Assembly (NCBI RefSeq): GCF_014646995.1
Contig: NZ_BMOI01000008.1
Coordinates: forward strand, 116,093 to 180,092
Source of the DNA: Curtobacterium luteum
GTDB taxonomy: Bacteria > Actinomycetota > Actinomycetes > Actinomycetales > Microbacteriaceae
Direction: 5' to 3'
DNA: 64,000 nucleotides
Positions 35,158 to 44,282 of the stretch are shown in pieces (the stretch's first letter is position 1; each line of letters opens with the position of its first letter). A program made the position numbers and the translations under genes. The notes under the pieces were generated by a model. It did no database searches. It was given only the letters and a program-made list of their open reading frames with translations, and had not been told where the DNA came from.

Positions 35158-37174
35158 TCAGTCGCCGACGCTCGCCCGCGCCCGTCGGCGCCGACGGAGG
35201 AGGAGCCACCCCGTCCCGCCCACAGCGGACGCGAGGACGGCGAGCACCGCGAGCGGTACCAGCCCGCCGGCGCCGGTGTACGCCAGGCGGTCGGGTCCAG
35301 CGTGGCCGGCGCCGTTCCCGGACCCGGCATCGGCGTCCGGCCGCCCGGCATCCGACGCGGGGCCATCGTTGCCGTTGCCGCCGTTGCCGTTGCCGTTGCC
35401 GTCGCCGTTGCCGCCGTCGCCGCCGTCACCCGCCCCGGGTCCCGGAGAGGGCGACCCCCGACGGTGTCGGCGCCGGCGTCACCGTGGGCGTGGGTATGGG
35501 CGTCGGCGTCGGCGTCGGCCGCGTCCCGTCGCCCGGGTCGACGACGCCGATCGTGACCTCCGGCGACTCGTCACCGCCGTCGGGGTCGCTCGGCGATGTG
35601 GCGGTCGCGACGTTCACCACGTCCGACCCGTCGCCCTCGTAGTCCGGGTCGAGCACGGCGCGGATCCGGAAGTCGACCGAGTCGCCGACCGCGAGCGTCC
35701 CCGTGGAGGAGCACGTCACCCGCTGCCCCTCGGCCGTGCAGCCGTCGGGCGACCCGGCGAAGTGCATCGCCGCGGGCAGGTCGTCGACCGCCCCGACGTC
35801 GAGCGCGACCGCCGGGCCGCGGTTCCGCGCGGTCAGGACGTACTCGACCTCGTCGCCCGGCGCGACGCCGTCCGACGGGCTGACCCGCTTGTCCGTCTCG
35901 ACGTGCGCGGTGGTGTCCGCAGCGACCGTCGTGGTCGCGGTCGAGCGGTTGTCCGACTCGTCGACGTCGGACACGGACGGAGCGGCCTCGACGGTCGCGA
36001 CGCTCTCGAGCTCACCGGACGCGGCGTCGTCCACGGTGGCGCTGATGACGACGGAGGCGGACCCACCACGGGGCAGGTCGAGGTCCGTGGCGACGTCGCC
36101 CGTGCCGGACGGGACGCTGCACACGGCAGCGTCGGCATCCGCGCAGCGCCAGCGCACGTCACGGAACCCGTCGGGGACGTCGACCGCGAAGGGGCTCGGC
36201 GCGCTGTCGTTGATGCCCGTGTTCCGGGCCGTCGCCGTGTACTCGACCGGGGCGCCCGGGGTCAGGGTCGGCGGGAGGTCCTGCTCCACGGCGAGGTCCG
36301 CGGGCTTCCAGACGCGGAGCCGCTCGATCTCGTGCACGTTGACGTGACTGCCGGTCGCCGCAGCGAACCCGAGGCGCAGCGTGTCCGGCAGCGGAGCCTG
36401 CCCGTCACCCTGCAGCGGCACGTCGGCGAGCACGGTCCGCATGGCGCTGCCCTGCTGCAGACGGACCGTCATCGACAGCTGCCCGGCGGCACCCGGCAAC
36501 AGCGTGATCCGGACCCGCCGCGGGGAGTCACCCGCAGCGAGGACGCCGCCGGGCGCGGGGGCCCCGGCGATCCAGCGGTAGCCCTTGAGCCCGTCGCCGG
36601 AACCGCGGATCACCACGTGCTGCGGGCTGGCGCCGGGCCCGGAACCGTTGATCCGTGCCGAGAAGTTGCCGTAGTGGTCGAGGGCCACCGCTGCGAACCC
36701 ACCGGGGACGCCGGGCAGGTCGCACACCCGGCCGCCGCCCTCGGTCGCCTCCTTGCGGCAGGTGTAGCCGAGCCCCGCGCCGAAGGACCCCACGCCCTGC
36801 CGCGCGGCACCGTCCGCGAGGAACAGGAGGAGCCCGTCGGCACCGGGGTCGTCCTTCGCGGTGTGCATCGTGTACGTGAACTCGATCTCGAGTCCGCTGT
36901 CGGACGGGAACGTGTCGTTGGTCGACCACGCCCCCGCCTGCTTCTTGGTGTCCTCGGTCAGACGGAGGCGTCCGCCGGCGATCTTCGCGTCGCCGTGCAG
37001 CTCACCCCCGGCCGCCGAGGTGAACTCGTGGACGTACGGGAACGTGAGCTCCGCCGCGGACGAGTGCGGCGCGGTCAGGGCCGGCGCGGCGAGCACGGCG
37101 AGCGCGGTGCACGCGCTCGCCGCGACCGCCAAGCGCCGGACGATCCGGGATCTGGTGGTGCTGGGATGTGTCAT
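35158..37174 (-). pseudogene. Frameshifted LAYTG-anchored lectin-like surface protein
   Basis: The upstream frame encodes a signal peptide (residues 1-40), a legume-lectin-like beta domain (about 42-250, with DGLLLFLADG and LDHYGNFSARING), two CARDB/DUF11-like repeats and a TPTPTPIP linker, then stops at 35426. A plus-one frame continues from a run of five C (35455-35459) with SPSPGPGAG, a Gly/Asn/Asp-rich stretch, the sortase motif LAYTG, a hydrophobic helix and RRRRRARAS, ending at 35158. Removing one base of that run restores a 671-residue wall-anchored protein. It is a true mutation, a phase-variable tract or a sequencing error. Confidence 0.82.
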
Positions 37175-37277
37175 GCTCCCGATCGTCGCGAGCAGCACCA
37201 CGCCTCCGAGGGGCTCGCGTCAGACCGGTGGAGAGACGACGCGACCGACGCGGCTGTGCAGGAACGGGGAGCTGCCG

Positions 37278-38930
37278 TCAGCGTCCGGGCACGATCCAGA
37301 CCGTCGTCTCCCCCGGGAGTTCCGCGTCACCGAGCGGCCCCGATGCCAGCACAACGGCACCCTCGGGCAGCGGGACCGGCTCCGTGCCGAAGTTCGTCAC
37401 CGAGCGCCACCCGTCGTGCCGGTCGAACGCGACGACCTCCGGCGACGCGGGCTCCGCCACCCAGGTCAGCTCCTCCCCGCGCTGCAGCCGTGCCCGTTCG
37501 GCGAGCGCGGCGCGGTACAGGCTCAGCGTCGAGGCGGGGTCGCCCGACTCGGCCTCGACCGAGCTCGCCCCGGACTCGGCGGGCTGCGGCAGGTGCGGAG
37601 CGGCGGTGCCGAAGCCGAACGACGGCCCGGAGGTCGTCCACGGGATCGGCACCCGGCAGCCGTCCCGCCCCTTGACCGTGTGGCCGGTCCGGATCCACTT
37701 GGGGTCCTGCAACTCGTCCCGCGGGATGGCGGCGGCCTCGTGCAGCCCGAGTTCCTCGCCCTGGTAGACGTAGGTCGACCCGGGCAGTGCGAGCAGCAGC
37801 ATCGTCGCGGCCCGCGCCCGGCGGAGCCCCCGCGCACGGTCGAGCTCCGGGGACGTTCCGTCGGTCATGAGCCAGGCGTCGGTGTCGGTCCCGTCCGGCA
37901 GCCCGTACCGGGTCGCGTGCCGGACGACGTCGTGGTTGGACAGCACCCACGTGGAGGAGGCGCCGGACTGCTCGGACGCCGCGAGGTTCCGGTCGATGAC
38001 CTCGCGGAAGACCGCCGCGTCGAACGGCGACTCGAGCAGGTCGAAGTTGAACGCCTGCCCGAGCTCGGTCGGCCGGGCGTAGAGCACCCGACGGGGTGCC
38101 GGTGCCCACGCCTCCGCCACGGCGGCTCGGGGCGGGTCGTACTCGTCGAGCACGCGGCGCCACCCCGCGAAGATCTCGTGCACCTCGTCGCGGTCGTACA
38201 GCGGGTCCGAACCGTCGAGCGGCAGGGCGTGCTCGTTCGAGGGCCGGTAGGGCGTGGAGAGGTCCTTCGCCAAGCCGTGCGCCACGTCGACCCGGAACCC
38301 GTCGACCCCTCGGTCGGCCCAGAACCGGAGCGTCTCCTCGAAGTCCGTCCGCACCTCGGGATTCGACCAGTCGAGGTCGGGCTGCTCGGGCGCGAAGAGG
38401 TGCAGGTACCACTGCCCGTCCGGCACCCGGGTCCACGCGCTGCCGCCGAAGTTCGACACCCAGTCGCTCGGCGGGAGCTCGCCGGACTCCCCCGCTCCCT
38501 CGCGGAAGACGTACCGGGCGCGCTCCGGCGAGCCGGGTCCTGCCGCGAGCGCGGCACGGAACCACTCGTGCTGGTCGGAGGTGTGGTTCGGCACGATGTC
38601 GACGATGACGCGGAGGTCGTGCTCGTGGGCGGCGCGGAGGAACGCATCGAAGTCGTCCAGCGTGCCGAGCCGGGGGTCGACCGCCCGGTAGTCGGCCACG
38701 TCGTACCCGCCGTCGGCGAGCGGGGACGGGAAGAACGGCGAGAGCCACACCGCGTCGACGCCGAGCGAGGAGAGGTAGGGCACCCGCGACGTGATCCCGA
38801 CCACGTCGCCGAGTCCGTCGCCGTCCGCGTCGGCGAAGCTCCGCGGGTAGACCTGGTAGACGACGGCGTTCCGCCACCAGTCGGGGTCGGCGGTGCGGGG
38901 CGTGCTGGCGGGCGTCCGTGGCGTGCTCAC
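37278..38930 (-). CDS. GH13 alpha-glucosidase / oligo-1,6-glucosidase-like
   Basis: A 550-residue cytoplasmic glycoside hydrolase of family 13. It has YQVYPRSFADADGDGLGD (about 24-41), VDIVPNHTSD, the nucleophile region GFRVDVAHG, the acid/base AVAEAWA and the transition-state LSNHDVVR. It hydrolyses alpha-linked glucose oligosaccharides such as maltose, isomaltose or sucrose; exact preference is unclear. The GTG at 38930 gives the normal N-terminus; I see no strong ribosome-binding site. It is not in an operon with sugar transporters here. Confidence 0.9.
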   Translation of the reverse strand: MSTPRTPASTPRTADPDWWRNAVVYQVYPRSFADADGDGLGDVVGITSRVPYLSSLGVDAVWLSPFFPSPLADGGYDVADYRAVDPRLGTLDDFDAFLRAAHEHDLRVIVDIVPNHTSDQHEWFRAALAAGPGSPERARYVFREGAGESGELPPSDWVSNFGGSAWTRVPDGQWYLHLFAPEQPDLDWSNPEVRTDFEETLRFWADRGVDGFRVDVAHGLAKDLSTPYRPSNEHALPLDGSDPLYDRDEVHEIFAGWRRVLDEYDPPRAAVAEAWAPAPRRVLYARPTELGQAFNFDLLESPFDAAVFREVIDRNLAASEQSGASSTWVLSNHDVVRHATRYGLPDGTDTDAWLMTDGTSPELDRARGLRRARAATMLLLALPGSTYVYQGEELGLHEAAAIPRDELQDPKWIRTGHTVKGRDGCRVPIPWTTSGPSFGFGTAAPHLPQPAESGASSVEAESGDPASTLSLYRAALAERARLQRGEELTWVAEPASPEVVAFDRHDGWRSVTNFGTEPVPLPEGAVVLASGPLGDAELPGETTVWIVPGR

Positions 38931-39030
38931 GCGGCCGACGATACCGACGACCCGGTGTGCGGGAATAGTGCATTCCCGGCCGTGATTGCTTGTACCTGAC
39001 ACCTTTCCGTCACCGAACAAGGGAACGCGC

Positions 39031-39588
39031 ATGACGAACGTCCTGGTCCTGGTCGGCAGCCTCCGCGCCGGCTCGATCAACCGCAAGCTCGCCGAGGCCG
39101 CGGAGCAGCACGCTCCGGAGGGCATCGCGCTCAGCACGTACGACGCCATCACCGACCTGCCCTTCTACAACGAGGACATCGACGGCGAGACCCCGCCGGC
39201 CGCCGCCGTCGCGTTCCGCGAGGCACTCGCCGCCGCGGACGCCGTGCTCCTCGTCACCCCCGAGTACAACGGCACCATCCCGGCCGTGCTGAAGAACGCC
39301 CTCGACTGGGCCTCGCGTCCGTTCGGCGCCTCGCCGATCTCGGGCAAGCCCCTCGCCGTGATCGGTTCGGCGTTCGGCCAGTACGGCGGCGTCTGGGCGC
39401 ACGACGACGCCCGCAAGGTCGCCGGGATCGCCGGCGCGAAGGTCCTCGAGGACGTCAAGGTCGCGATCCCGCAGTCGGTCGTCCGGTTCGCGGAGACCCA
39501 CCCGCGCGAGGACGACGAGGTCGTCTCGCTGGTCCAGGACGCGCTGCGCGCGCTCGCGGACGCCGCGTCGGAGCCGGTCGCCGCGTAG
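39031..39588 (+). CDS. NADPH-dependent FMN reductase
   Basis: A 185-residue flavodoxin-like reductase (quinone/chromate reductase type). It has the FMN phosphate loop VGSLRAGSINRKLAEA (about 7-22) and TPEYNGTIPAVLKNALDW (about 76-93). It transfers electrons from NAD(P)H through FMN to quinones or other acceptors, often for stress protection. The ATG at 39031 follows AAGGGA. A 48-bp palindrome begins 36 bases past its stop. Confidence 0.92.
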   Translation: MTNVLVLVGSLRAGSINRKLAEAAEQHAPEGIALSTYDAITDLPFYNEDIDGETPPAAAVAFREALAAADAVLLVTPEYNGTIPAVLKNALDWASRPFGASPISGKPLAVIGSAFGQYGGVWAHDDARKVAGIAGAKVLEDVKVAIPQSVVRFAETHPREDDEVVSLVQDALRALADAASEPVAA

Positions 39589-39624
39589 CCGGTCCGCAGC
39601 GGCCGTCGCCGCACGCGACGACAG

Positions 39625-39672
39625 GACGAACGGGAGGCGCGGTGCCAGCTGGCACCGCGCCTCCCGTTCGTC
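39625..39672. repeat. 48-bp perfect palindrome, copy 3
   Basis: Both 24-base arms match exactly around the centre AG/CT; the left arm begins GACGAACGGGAGGCGCGGTG. It lies after the FMN reductase stop and before marR, both on the plus strand, so it probably ends the reductase transcript. The inner 32 bases are identical to the palindrome at 43012. Confidence 0.9.
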
Positions 39673-39688
39673 TCTCCTGCACAACATG

Positions 39689-39736
39689 CAGGCGCATGCG
39701 CCTGTCCCCCATCCGCGGACTCGCTAGACGCTCTAG
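39689..39736. promoter_or_regulatory. Palindromic operators before marR
   Basis: Two palindromes precede the gene: CAGGCGCATGCGCCTG (39689-39704, perfect, 16 bases) and CTAGACGCTCTAG (39724-39736, 13 bases). The second is 26 bases before the ATG, and GTAAGGAG follows it. They are plausible sites for autorepression by the MarR protein. Confidence 0.6.
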
Positions 39737-39762
39737 TAAGGAGACGGGTTACGCTGTCCCGC

Positions 39763-40275
39763 ATGTCCACGCAGGAGATCACCGAGGCGTCCGGGTACTG
39801 GTTCCCCGACGACGACGCGACGCAGCGGGGCGTCGCCGTCCTCAACGCCCTGCGTCGCTACCGTTCCGCCGAGACGGCCATGCGCCGACGCACCCGTGAC
39901 TCGATGGGCATGGGCGAGACCGACCTGCTCGCCGTCCGGTTCCTGCTGCAGGCGCAGCGGGCCGGCCGCCAGGTCAGCCCGAAGGACCTCGCCGCCTACC
40001 TCAAGATCTCCTCCGCCTCGACGACGATCCTCATCGACCGGCTGGTGCGGTCGAACCACGTGCGTCGCGAGCCGCACCCGACGGACCGCCGAGCCCTCGT
40101 CATCGTGCCGACGACCGAGACCGACGACGAGGTCCGGGCCACACTCGGCGTGATGCACCGCCGCATGATGGCGATCGCCGAGGGCCTCCCCGCCGCCGAC
40201 GCCCGGGTCGTCGCCCGCTTCCTCGAGGACATGCGCGAGGCCGTCGACCACGTCGACCCCGTCGCCGCGCACTGA
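39763..40275 (+). CDS. MarR-family transcriptional regulator
   Basis: A 170-residue winged-helix regulator. Its DNA-binding domain has VSPKDLAAYLKISSASTTILIDRLVRSNHVRREPHPTDRRA (about 70-110). MarR proteins repress stress or drug genes until a small ligand or oxidant binds. Palindromes at 39689-39736 suggest autoregulation. The last 15 bases, including the stop, are the first unit of a 20-base tandem array. The downstream genes, Dps and two oxidoreductases, are possible targets. Confidence 0.9.
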   Translation: MSTQEITEASGYWFPDDDATQRGVAVLNALRRYRSAETAMRRRTRDSMGMGETDLLAVRFLLQAQRAGRQVSPKDLAAYLKISSASTTILIDRLVRSNHVRREPHPTDRRALVIVPTTETDDEVRATLGVMHRRMMAIAEGLPAADARVVARFLEDMREAVDHVDPVAAH

Positions 40276-40340
40276 GCCCCGTCGCCTCGCACTGAGCTCC
40301 GTCGCCGCGCGCTGACCCCCGTCGCCGCGCACTGAGCCCC
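40261..40340. repeat. 20-bp tandem repeat, four copies, containing the marR stop
   Basis: GTCGCCGCGCACTGAGCCCC occurs at 40261, 40281, 40301 and 40321; units 1 and 4 are identical and the others differ by two or three bases. The first unit encodes the final Val-Ala-Ala-His and the stop of marR. Each later unit repeats the TGA, so the gene end has been multiplied. Confidence 0.9.
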
Positions 40341-40475
40341 GCTGGCCGCGGGTGCTCAGAATGCCCACATCCGGCTCGTGTCGTCCGTTCGACGTGCCCG
40401 GGGGACGGACGGCCAGCGTGCACGGAGGGAGTCCCGCGTAGACCGGAATGGTCACCGACGTGGAAGGAGCCGATC

Positions 40476-40982
40476 ATGCACGCATCGGACAAGCTCGCGA
40501 AGAACCTCCAGGCGGTCCTCGTGGACCTCATCGACCTGCACCTCCAGGGCAAGCAGGCGCACTGGAACATCCTGGGCACGAACTTCCGTGACCTCCACCT
40601 GCAGCTCGACGAGATCGTCGACGCAGCGCGTGAGTTCGCGGACGACACCGCGGAGCGCATGCGCGCCCTGTACGCCGTGCCGGACGGCCGTTCGGCCACC
40701 GTCGCCGCGTCGAGCCACCTCGACGCCTTCCCGGACGGCGAGATCACGACGCACGACGCGATCGACGAGATCACGCTGCGCCTCTACCAGGCGACCGGCA
40801 CGATGCGCGACGTGCACGACGAGGTCGACGAGGAAGACCCGACCACCGCCGACCTGCTGCACGGCTTCATCGAGCGCCTCGAGCAGCTGGCCTGGATGGT
40901 CTCCGCGGAGAACCGCTCGCCCAGCACGCCGCTGGCCTCGGCCACCACCCCGGCGGTCGCGAGCGCCTCCGACCACGAGTAA
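40476..40982 (+). CDS. dps: Dps-family DNA-protecting ferritin-like protein
   Basis: A 168-residue miniferritin. The ferroxidase motif is HWNILGTNFRDLHLQLDEIVD (starting near residue 29). Twelve subunits form a shell that stores iron and uses peroxide as oxidant, shielding DNA during stress. AAGGAG lies eight to ten bases before the ATG. The C-terminal tail is Ser/Thr/Ala-rich. It is followed by an SDR gene after seven bases, so it heads a three-gene transcript with likely redox function. Confidence 0.95.
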   Translation: MHASDKLAKNLQAVLVDLIDLHLQGKQAHWNILGTNFRDLHLQLDEIVDAAREFADDTAERMRALYAVPDGRSATVAASSHLDAFPDGEITTHDAIDEITLRLYQATGTMRDVHDEVDEEDPTTADLLHGFIERLEQLAWMVSAENRSPSTPLASATTPAVASASDHE

Positions 40983-40989
40983 GCAGCGC

Positions 40990-41790
40990 ATGGACCTCGG
41001 CATCCAGGGCAAGACCGCGCTCGTCTTCGGCGGGGATTCGGGGATCGGCTGGAACACGGCCCGCATCCTCCTCGCCGAAGGCGCGACCGTGGTAGTGACC
41101 GACCTCGACCAGGCCCGCCTGGACAACAGCGCGGACCAGCTCGAGGCCCCTCCTGGTCGGCTGCACGCCTTCGCGGCGGACGTCACGAAGGCGGACAGCC
41201 TCGCGGCCCTGCACGAGCGGGTCCGCGGCGCCGTCGGCGAGATCGACATCCTCGTGCAGTCGTCCGGGGTCACCGGTGCGCAGGGCCTGTTCCACGAGAT
41301 CGACGAACAGGGCTGGCTCGACACGATCGACATCGACCTCATGGGGCCGGTCCGCATCACCCGTGAGTTCATCTCGGACCTGCGGAACGGCGGCTGGGGT
41401 CGCATCGTCTACCTGGTGTCGGAGGACGCCTCGCAGCCGTACGACGACGAGCTGCCCTACTGCGCCGCGAAGGCCGGCGTATTGTCCTTCGCCAAGGGGC
41501 TCTCGCGCAGCTACGCGTCCGAGGGCCTGCTGGTCAACTGCGTCAGCCCGGCGTTCATCCACACGCCGATGACCGACGCGATGATGGACAAGCGCGCGAA
41601 GCAGCTGGGCTCGTCCTTCGACGAGGCCGTCTCGTCCTTCCTCGACGAGGAACGGCCGTACATGGAACTCGGCCGACGCGGTGAGCCGGAGGAGGTCGCG
41701 AACGTCGTCGCGTTCCTGTGCTCCGACCTCGCCAGTTTCGTCAACGGCGCCAACTACCGGGTCGACTCCGGCTCGGTCGCCACGATCTAG
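40990..41790 (+). CDS. Short-chain dehydrogenase/reductase
   Basis: A 266-residue classical SDR. The cofactor loop is FGGDSGIGWNTA (about 13-24), an unusual Asp in place of the common Ala or Ser. The catalytic YCAAK is near residue 158, and the catalytic Ser region reads VSEDAS. The substrate is unknown. It lies seven bases behind dps and 13 bases before a FAD-dependent reductase, so the three are likely co-transcribed. Confidence 0.9.
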   Translation: MDLGIQGKTALVFGGDSGIGWNTARILLAEGATVVVTDLDQARLDNSADQLEAPPGRLHAFAADVTKADSLAALHERVRGAVGEIDILVQSSGVTGAQGLFHEIDEQGWLDTIDIDLMGPVRITREFISDLRNGGWGRIVYLVSEDASQPYDDELPYCAAKAGVLSFAKGLSRSYASEGLLVNCVSPAFIHTPMTDAMMDKRAKQLGSSFDEAVSSFLDEERPYMELGRRGEPEEVANVVAFLCSDLASFVNGANYRVDSGSVATI

Positions 41791-41803
41791 GGAGCAGCAC
41801 GAC

Positions 41804-42997
41804 ATGACCGACTTCCGGTACCTCATCGTCGGCGGCGGGATGGTCGCGGACTCCGCAGCACGCGGGATCCGCGAACTCGACGCCGACGGGACGATCGGCA
41901 TCGTCAGCGAGGACGTCGACCCGCCGTACGCGCGGCCGGCGCTCTCGAAGAAGCTCTGGACCGACCCGGAGTTCAGCTGGGACGAGAAGGTCGACCTCCA
42001 CACGGAGGAGACCGGCGCGACGTTCCTCCTGGGCAGCCGGGTCACGGCGATCGACCGGGACGCGAAGACCGTCACGACCGACTCGGGCGAGACGCACGGG
42101 TACGAGCGGCTGCTCATCGCGACCGGTGGGAAGCCGCGCGGTCTGCCCGGACTCGAGCCGTCCGACCGCGTCCTCGACTACCGCAGCGCCGCCGACTACC
42201 GGAAGCTCCGGGAGTTCGCCGACGCCGGCGCCCACGTGGTCGTCGTCGGCGGCGGGTACATCGGCACCGAGATCACGGCCGGCATCTCGCAGAACGGCGC
42301 GGAGGTGACGTTCGTCGACCCCGACGACGTCGTGGGCGGCCGGATGTTCCCGGACGACCTGGCGCGGGCGTTCCAGCAGCGCTTCGTCGACGCCGGCGTG
42401 GACCTGCGGCTCGGCCGGCGGGTCTCCTCCGGTGAGGAGACCGGCGACGGCGTGGTCCTCACGCTCGACGACGGCTCCACGGTCGAGGCGGACGCCGTGG
42501 TCGTCGGCCTCGGCATCGAGCCGGTCACGCAGCTCGCCGCCGACGCCGGGCTCACCGTCCGCGACGGCATCGTGGTGTCCTCGACGCTCCGCACCGACGA
42601 CGAGTCGGTCTTCGCGGCCGGGGACGTCGCCGAGTACCCGGACCGCATCCTCGGGACGCGTCGCGTGGAGCACGTCGACAACGCGCAGCAGCAGGGTCGG
42701 CAGGCCGGACGCAACCTCGCGGACGCGGACGAGACCTACGACCACACGCCGATGTTCTACTCGGACGTGTTCGACATGGGGTACGAGGCCGTCGGCCAGG
42801 TGTCCTCGTCGCTGCACACCGTCGAGGACTGGACCGAACCGACCGTGACCGGTGTCGTGTACTACCTCGACGACGACCAGGTCGTGAAGGGCGTGCTGCT
42901 CTGGAACGTGTGGGACAAGACCGACGAGGCCCGGAAGGTCCTCGCGGACGCCCACTCGCTGACGCCGGACATGCTCATCGGGCGCATCCAGCCCTGA
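41804..42997 (+). CDS. FAD-dependent NAD(P)H reductase, ferredoxin-reductase type
   Basis: A 397-residue pyridine nucleotide-disulphide oxidoreductase family member. The FAD loop is YLIVGGGMVADSAA (about 5-18), the NAD loop is VVVVGGGYIGTEI (about 144-156), and FAAGDVAEYPD is the late FAD contact. It ends with a C-terminal domain like apoptosis-inducing-factor or rubredoxin/ferredoxin reductases. It may pass electrons to a ferredoxin or remove oxidants. GGAG precedes the ATG by 12 bases. The 48-bp palindrome starts 15 bases after its stop. Confidence 0.9.
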   Translation: MTDFRYLIVGGGMVADSAARGIRELDADGTIGIVSEDVDPPYARPALSKKLWTDPEFSWDEKVDLHTEETGATFLLGSRVTAIDRDAKTVTTDSGETHGYERLLIATGGKPRGLPGLEPSDRVLDYRSAADYRKLREFADAGAHVVVVGGGYIGTEITAGISQNGAEVTFVDPDDVVGGRMFPDDLARAFQQRFVDAGVDLRLGRRVSSGEETGDGVVLTLDDGSTVEADAVVVGLGIEPVTQLAADAGLTVRDGIVVSSTLRTDDESVFAAGDVAEYPDRILGTRRVEHVDNAQQQGRQAGRNLADADETYDHTPMFYSDVFDMGYEAVGQVSSSLHTVEDWTEPTVTGVVYYLDDDQVVKGVLLWNVWDKTDEARKVLADAHSLTPDMLIGRIQP

Positions 42998-43011
42998 CGG
43001 GCTGCACCACA

Positions 43012-43059
43012 GACGGACGGGAGGCGCGGTGCCAGCTGGCACCGCGCCTCCCGTCCGTC
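43012..43059. repeat. 48-bp perfect palindrome, copy 4
   Basis: Exact 24-base arms starting GACGGACGGGAGGCGCGGTG with centre AG/CT. It fills the 63-base gap between convergent FAD-reductase and hydrolase genes, so it is placed to stop transcription from both sides. Confidence 0.9.
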
Positions 43060-43060
43060 G

Positions 43061-44212
43061 TCAGCGCGCGTCGCGCGCTTCGGGTGCGACCTCGTCGACG
43101 ACCGCTCGGCGGTCCGCCGGATCGACGGGGAGGCCGTCGCCGTCCGCCATCGCGACCGCGTGTGCGGACTTCGCGGCCTCCAGGGCCTCGTCGTCGTTCC
43201 GGGCCATGTCGAACAGCTCGATGAACCGCGACTTCACGAGCAGCCAGGCATCACCGGGGCCCAACCGATCGAGGTCCGATGACGTCGAGTCGTCACGCAC
43301 ACGCTGCAGCGACGACACCCCTCGGTCCGGGATCCGACCGGCCACGTGGTCGACCGCGAGCCGCGCCACAGCGTCCGCCTGCGCGTGCATCACCGAGTGG
43401 GCGCCGTCCACCACCTCGCGGAGCACCGCGTAGGGGAACACCCGGGCCAGCCGTCGGACCCAGTCCCGCGGCACCATCGCGTCGTGCTCACCACGCACGA
43501 TGAGGGTGCGGGCCTGCACCTCGGCCGCACGCTCCTCGATCGGGAAGGCGATCATCCGCGGCAGGACCTTCGAGAACCAGTGCCACCCGCAGAGCGCGTG
43601 GGCCGTGATGCCGTGCCAGCGCACCGCCGCCGGTTCGTGCACGGTCGAGCGGAGGAACCGGAACGCCGACTGCCGCACGGTCCGTGCCCGCGAGTCGACG
43701 ACCGGGCTGATGAGGACGAGGTCCGAGATGTCCGGGCGCCGTGCCGCGACCTCGGTCACGACCTGCGTGCCCATGGAGTGCCCGACGAGCACCGGGTCCT
43801 CGAGACCGAGCTCGTCGATGACCCGCTCGACCGCGTCCGCGAACCGCTCGATCGTCACCCGGCCGCGGAAGTGCGGGACGCCCGCGAACCCGGGGAGGTC
43901 GAGGGCGTGGACCGGGCCGTTCTCGTTGAGGTGCGGGGCGAGCCGCTCGTAGTACGTCGCCGCGATGCCGAGGCCCGCGACGAGCAGGAAGGCGCGTTCA
44001 CCCGGCTCACCGATCGAGCTGACCCGGACGTAGGTTCCGTCGACGGCGATGCGGTCCACCTCGACCGTGACGTCGGCGTCCTCCGCCTCGGCCAGGCGGC
44101 CCGCCGGGTCCGGTGCGGCGTCACCGCGTGCGGTGCGGCCGTCGGGGTGCGGGGTGCGGTCGTCGGGGTGCGGGGTGCGGTCGTCGGGGTGCGGGGTGCG
44201 GTCGTCGTCCAC
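43061..44212 (-). CDS. Alpha/beta hydrolase with repetitive N-terminus
   Basis: A 383-residue hydrolase. The N-terminal 45 residues are a low-complexity Asp/Arg/His/Pro tail containing three copies of the seven-residue unit DDRTPHP. The catalytic domain has the nucleophile elbow VGHSMGTQVV and the late DGAHSVMH. Extra residues after it form a charged C-terminal region of about 70 residues. The GTG at 44212 has GAGGAG five bases upstream and is preferred over the ATG at 44278. The substrate is unknown. Confidence 0.8.
   Translation of the reverse strand: MDDDRTPHPDDRTPHPDDRTPHPDGRTARGDAAPDPAGRLAEAEDADVTVEVDRIAVDGTYVRVSSIGEPGERAFLLVAGLGIAATYYERLAPHLNENGPVHALDLPGFAGVPHFRGRVTIERFADAVERVIDELGLEDPVLVGHSMGTQVVTEVAARRPDISDLVLISPVVDSRARTVRQSAFRFLRSTVHEPAAVRWHGITAHALCGWHWFSKVLPRMIAFPIEERAAEVQARTLIVRGEHDAMVPRDWVRRLARVFPYAVLREVVDGAHSVMHAQADAVARLAVDHVAGRIPDRGVSSLQRVRDDSTSSDLDRLGPGDAWLLVKSRFIELFDMARNDDEALEAAKSAHAVAMADGDGLPVDPADRRAVVDEVAPEARDAR
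44140..44202. repeat. 21-bp in-frame tandem repeat, three copies
   Basis: CGTCGGGGTGCGGGGTGCGG plus T is repeated three times inside the hydrolase gene. Because 21 is divisible by three, the unit adds seven residues (DDRTPHP) without shifting the frame, so copy number can change freely. Confidence 0.9.
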
Positions 44213-44282
44213 GGCGTCTCCTCGGGTCGAACGGTCGCCCAGGATACCCGCGCCGGACTCCTGCCCGACGGACCCCACCCCG

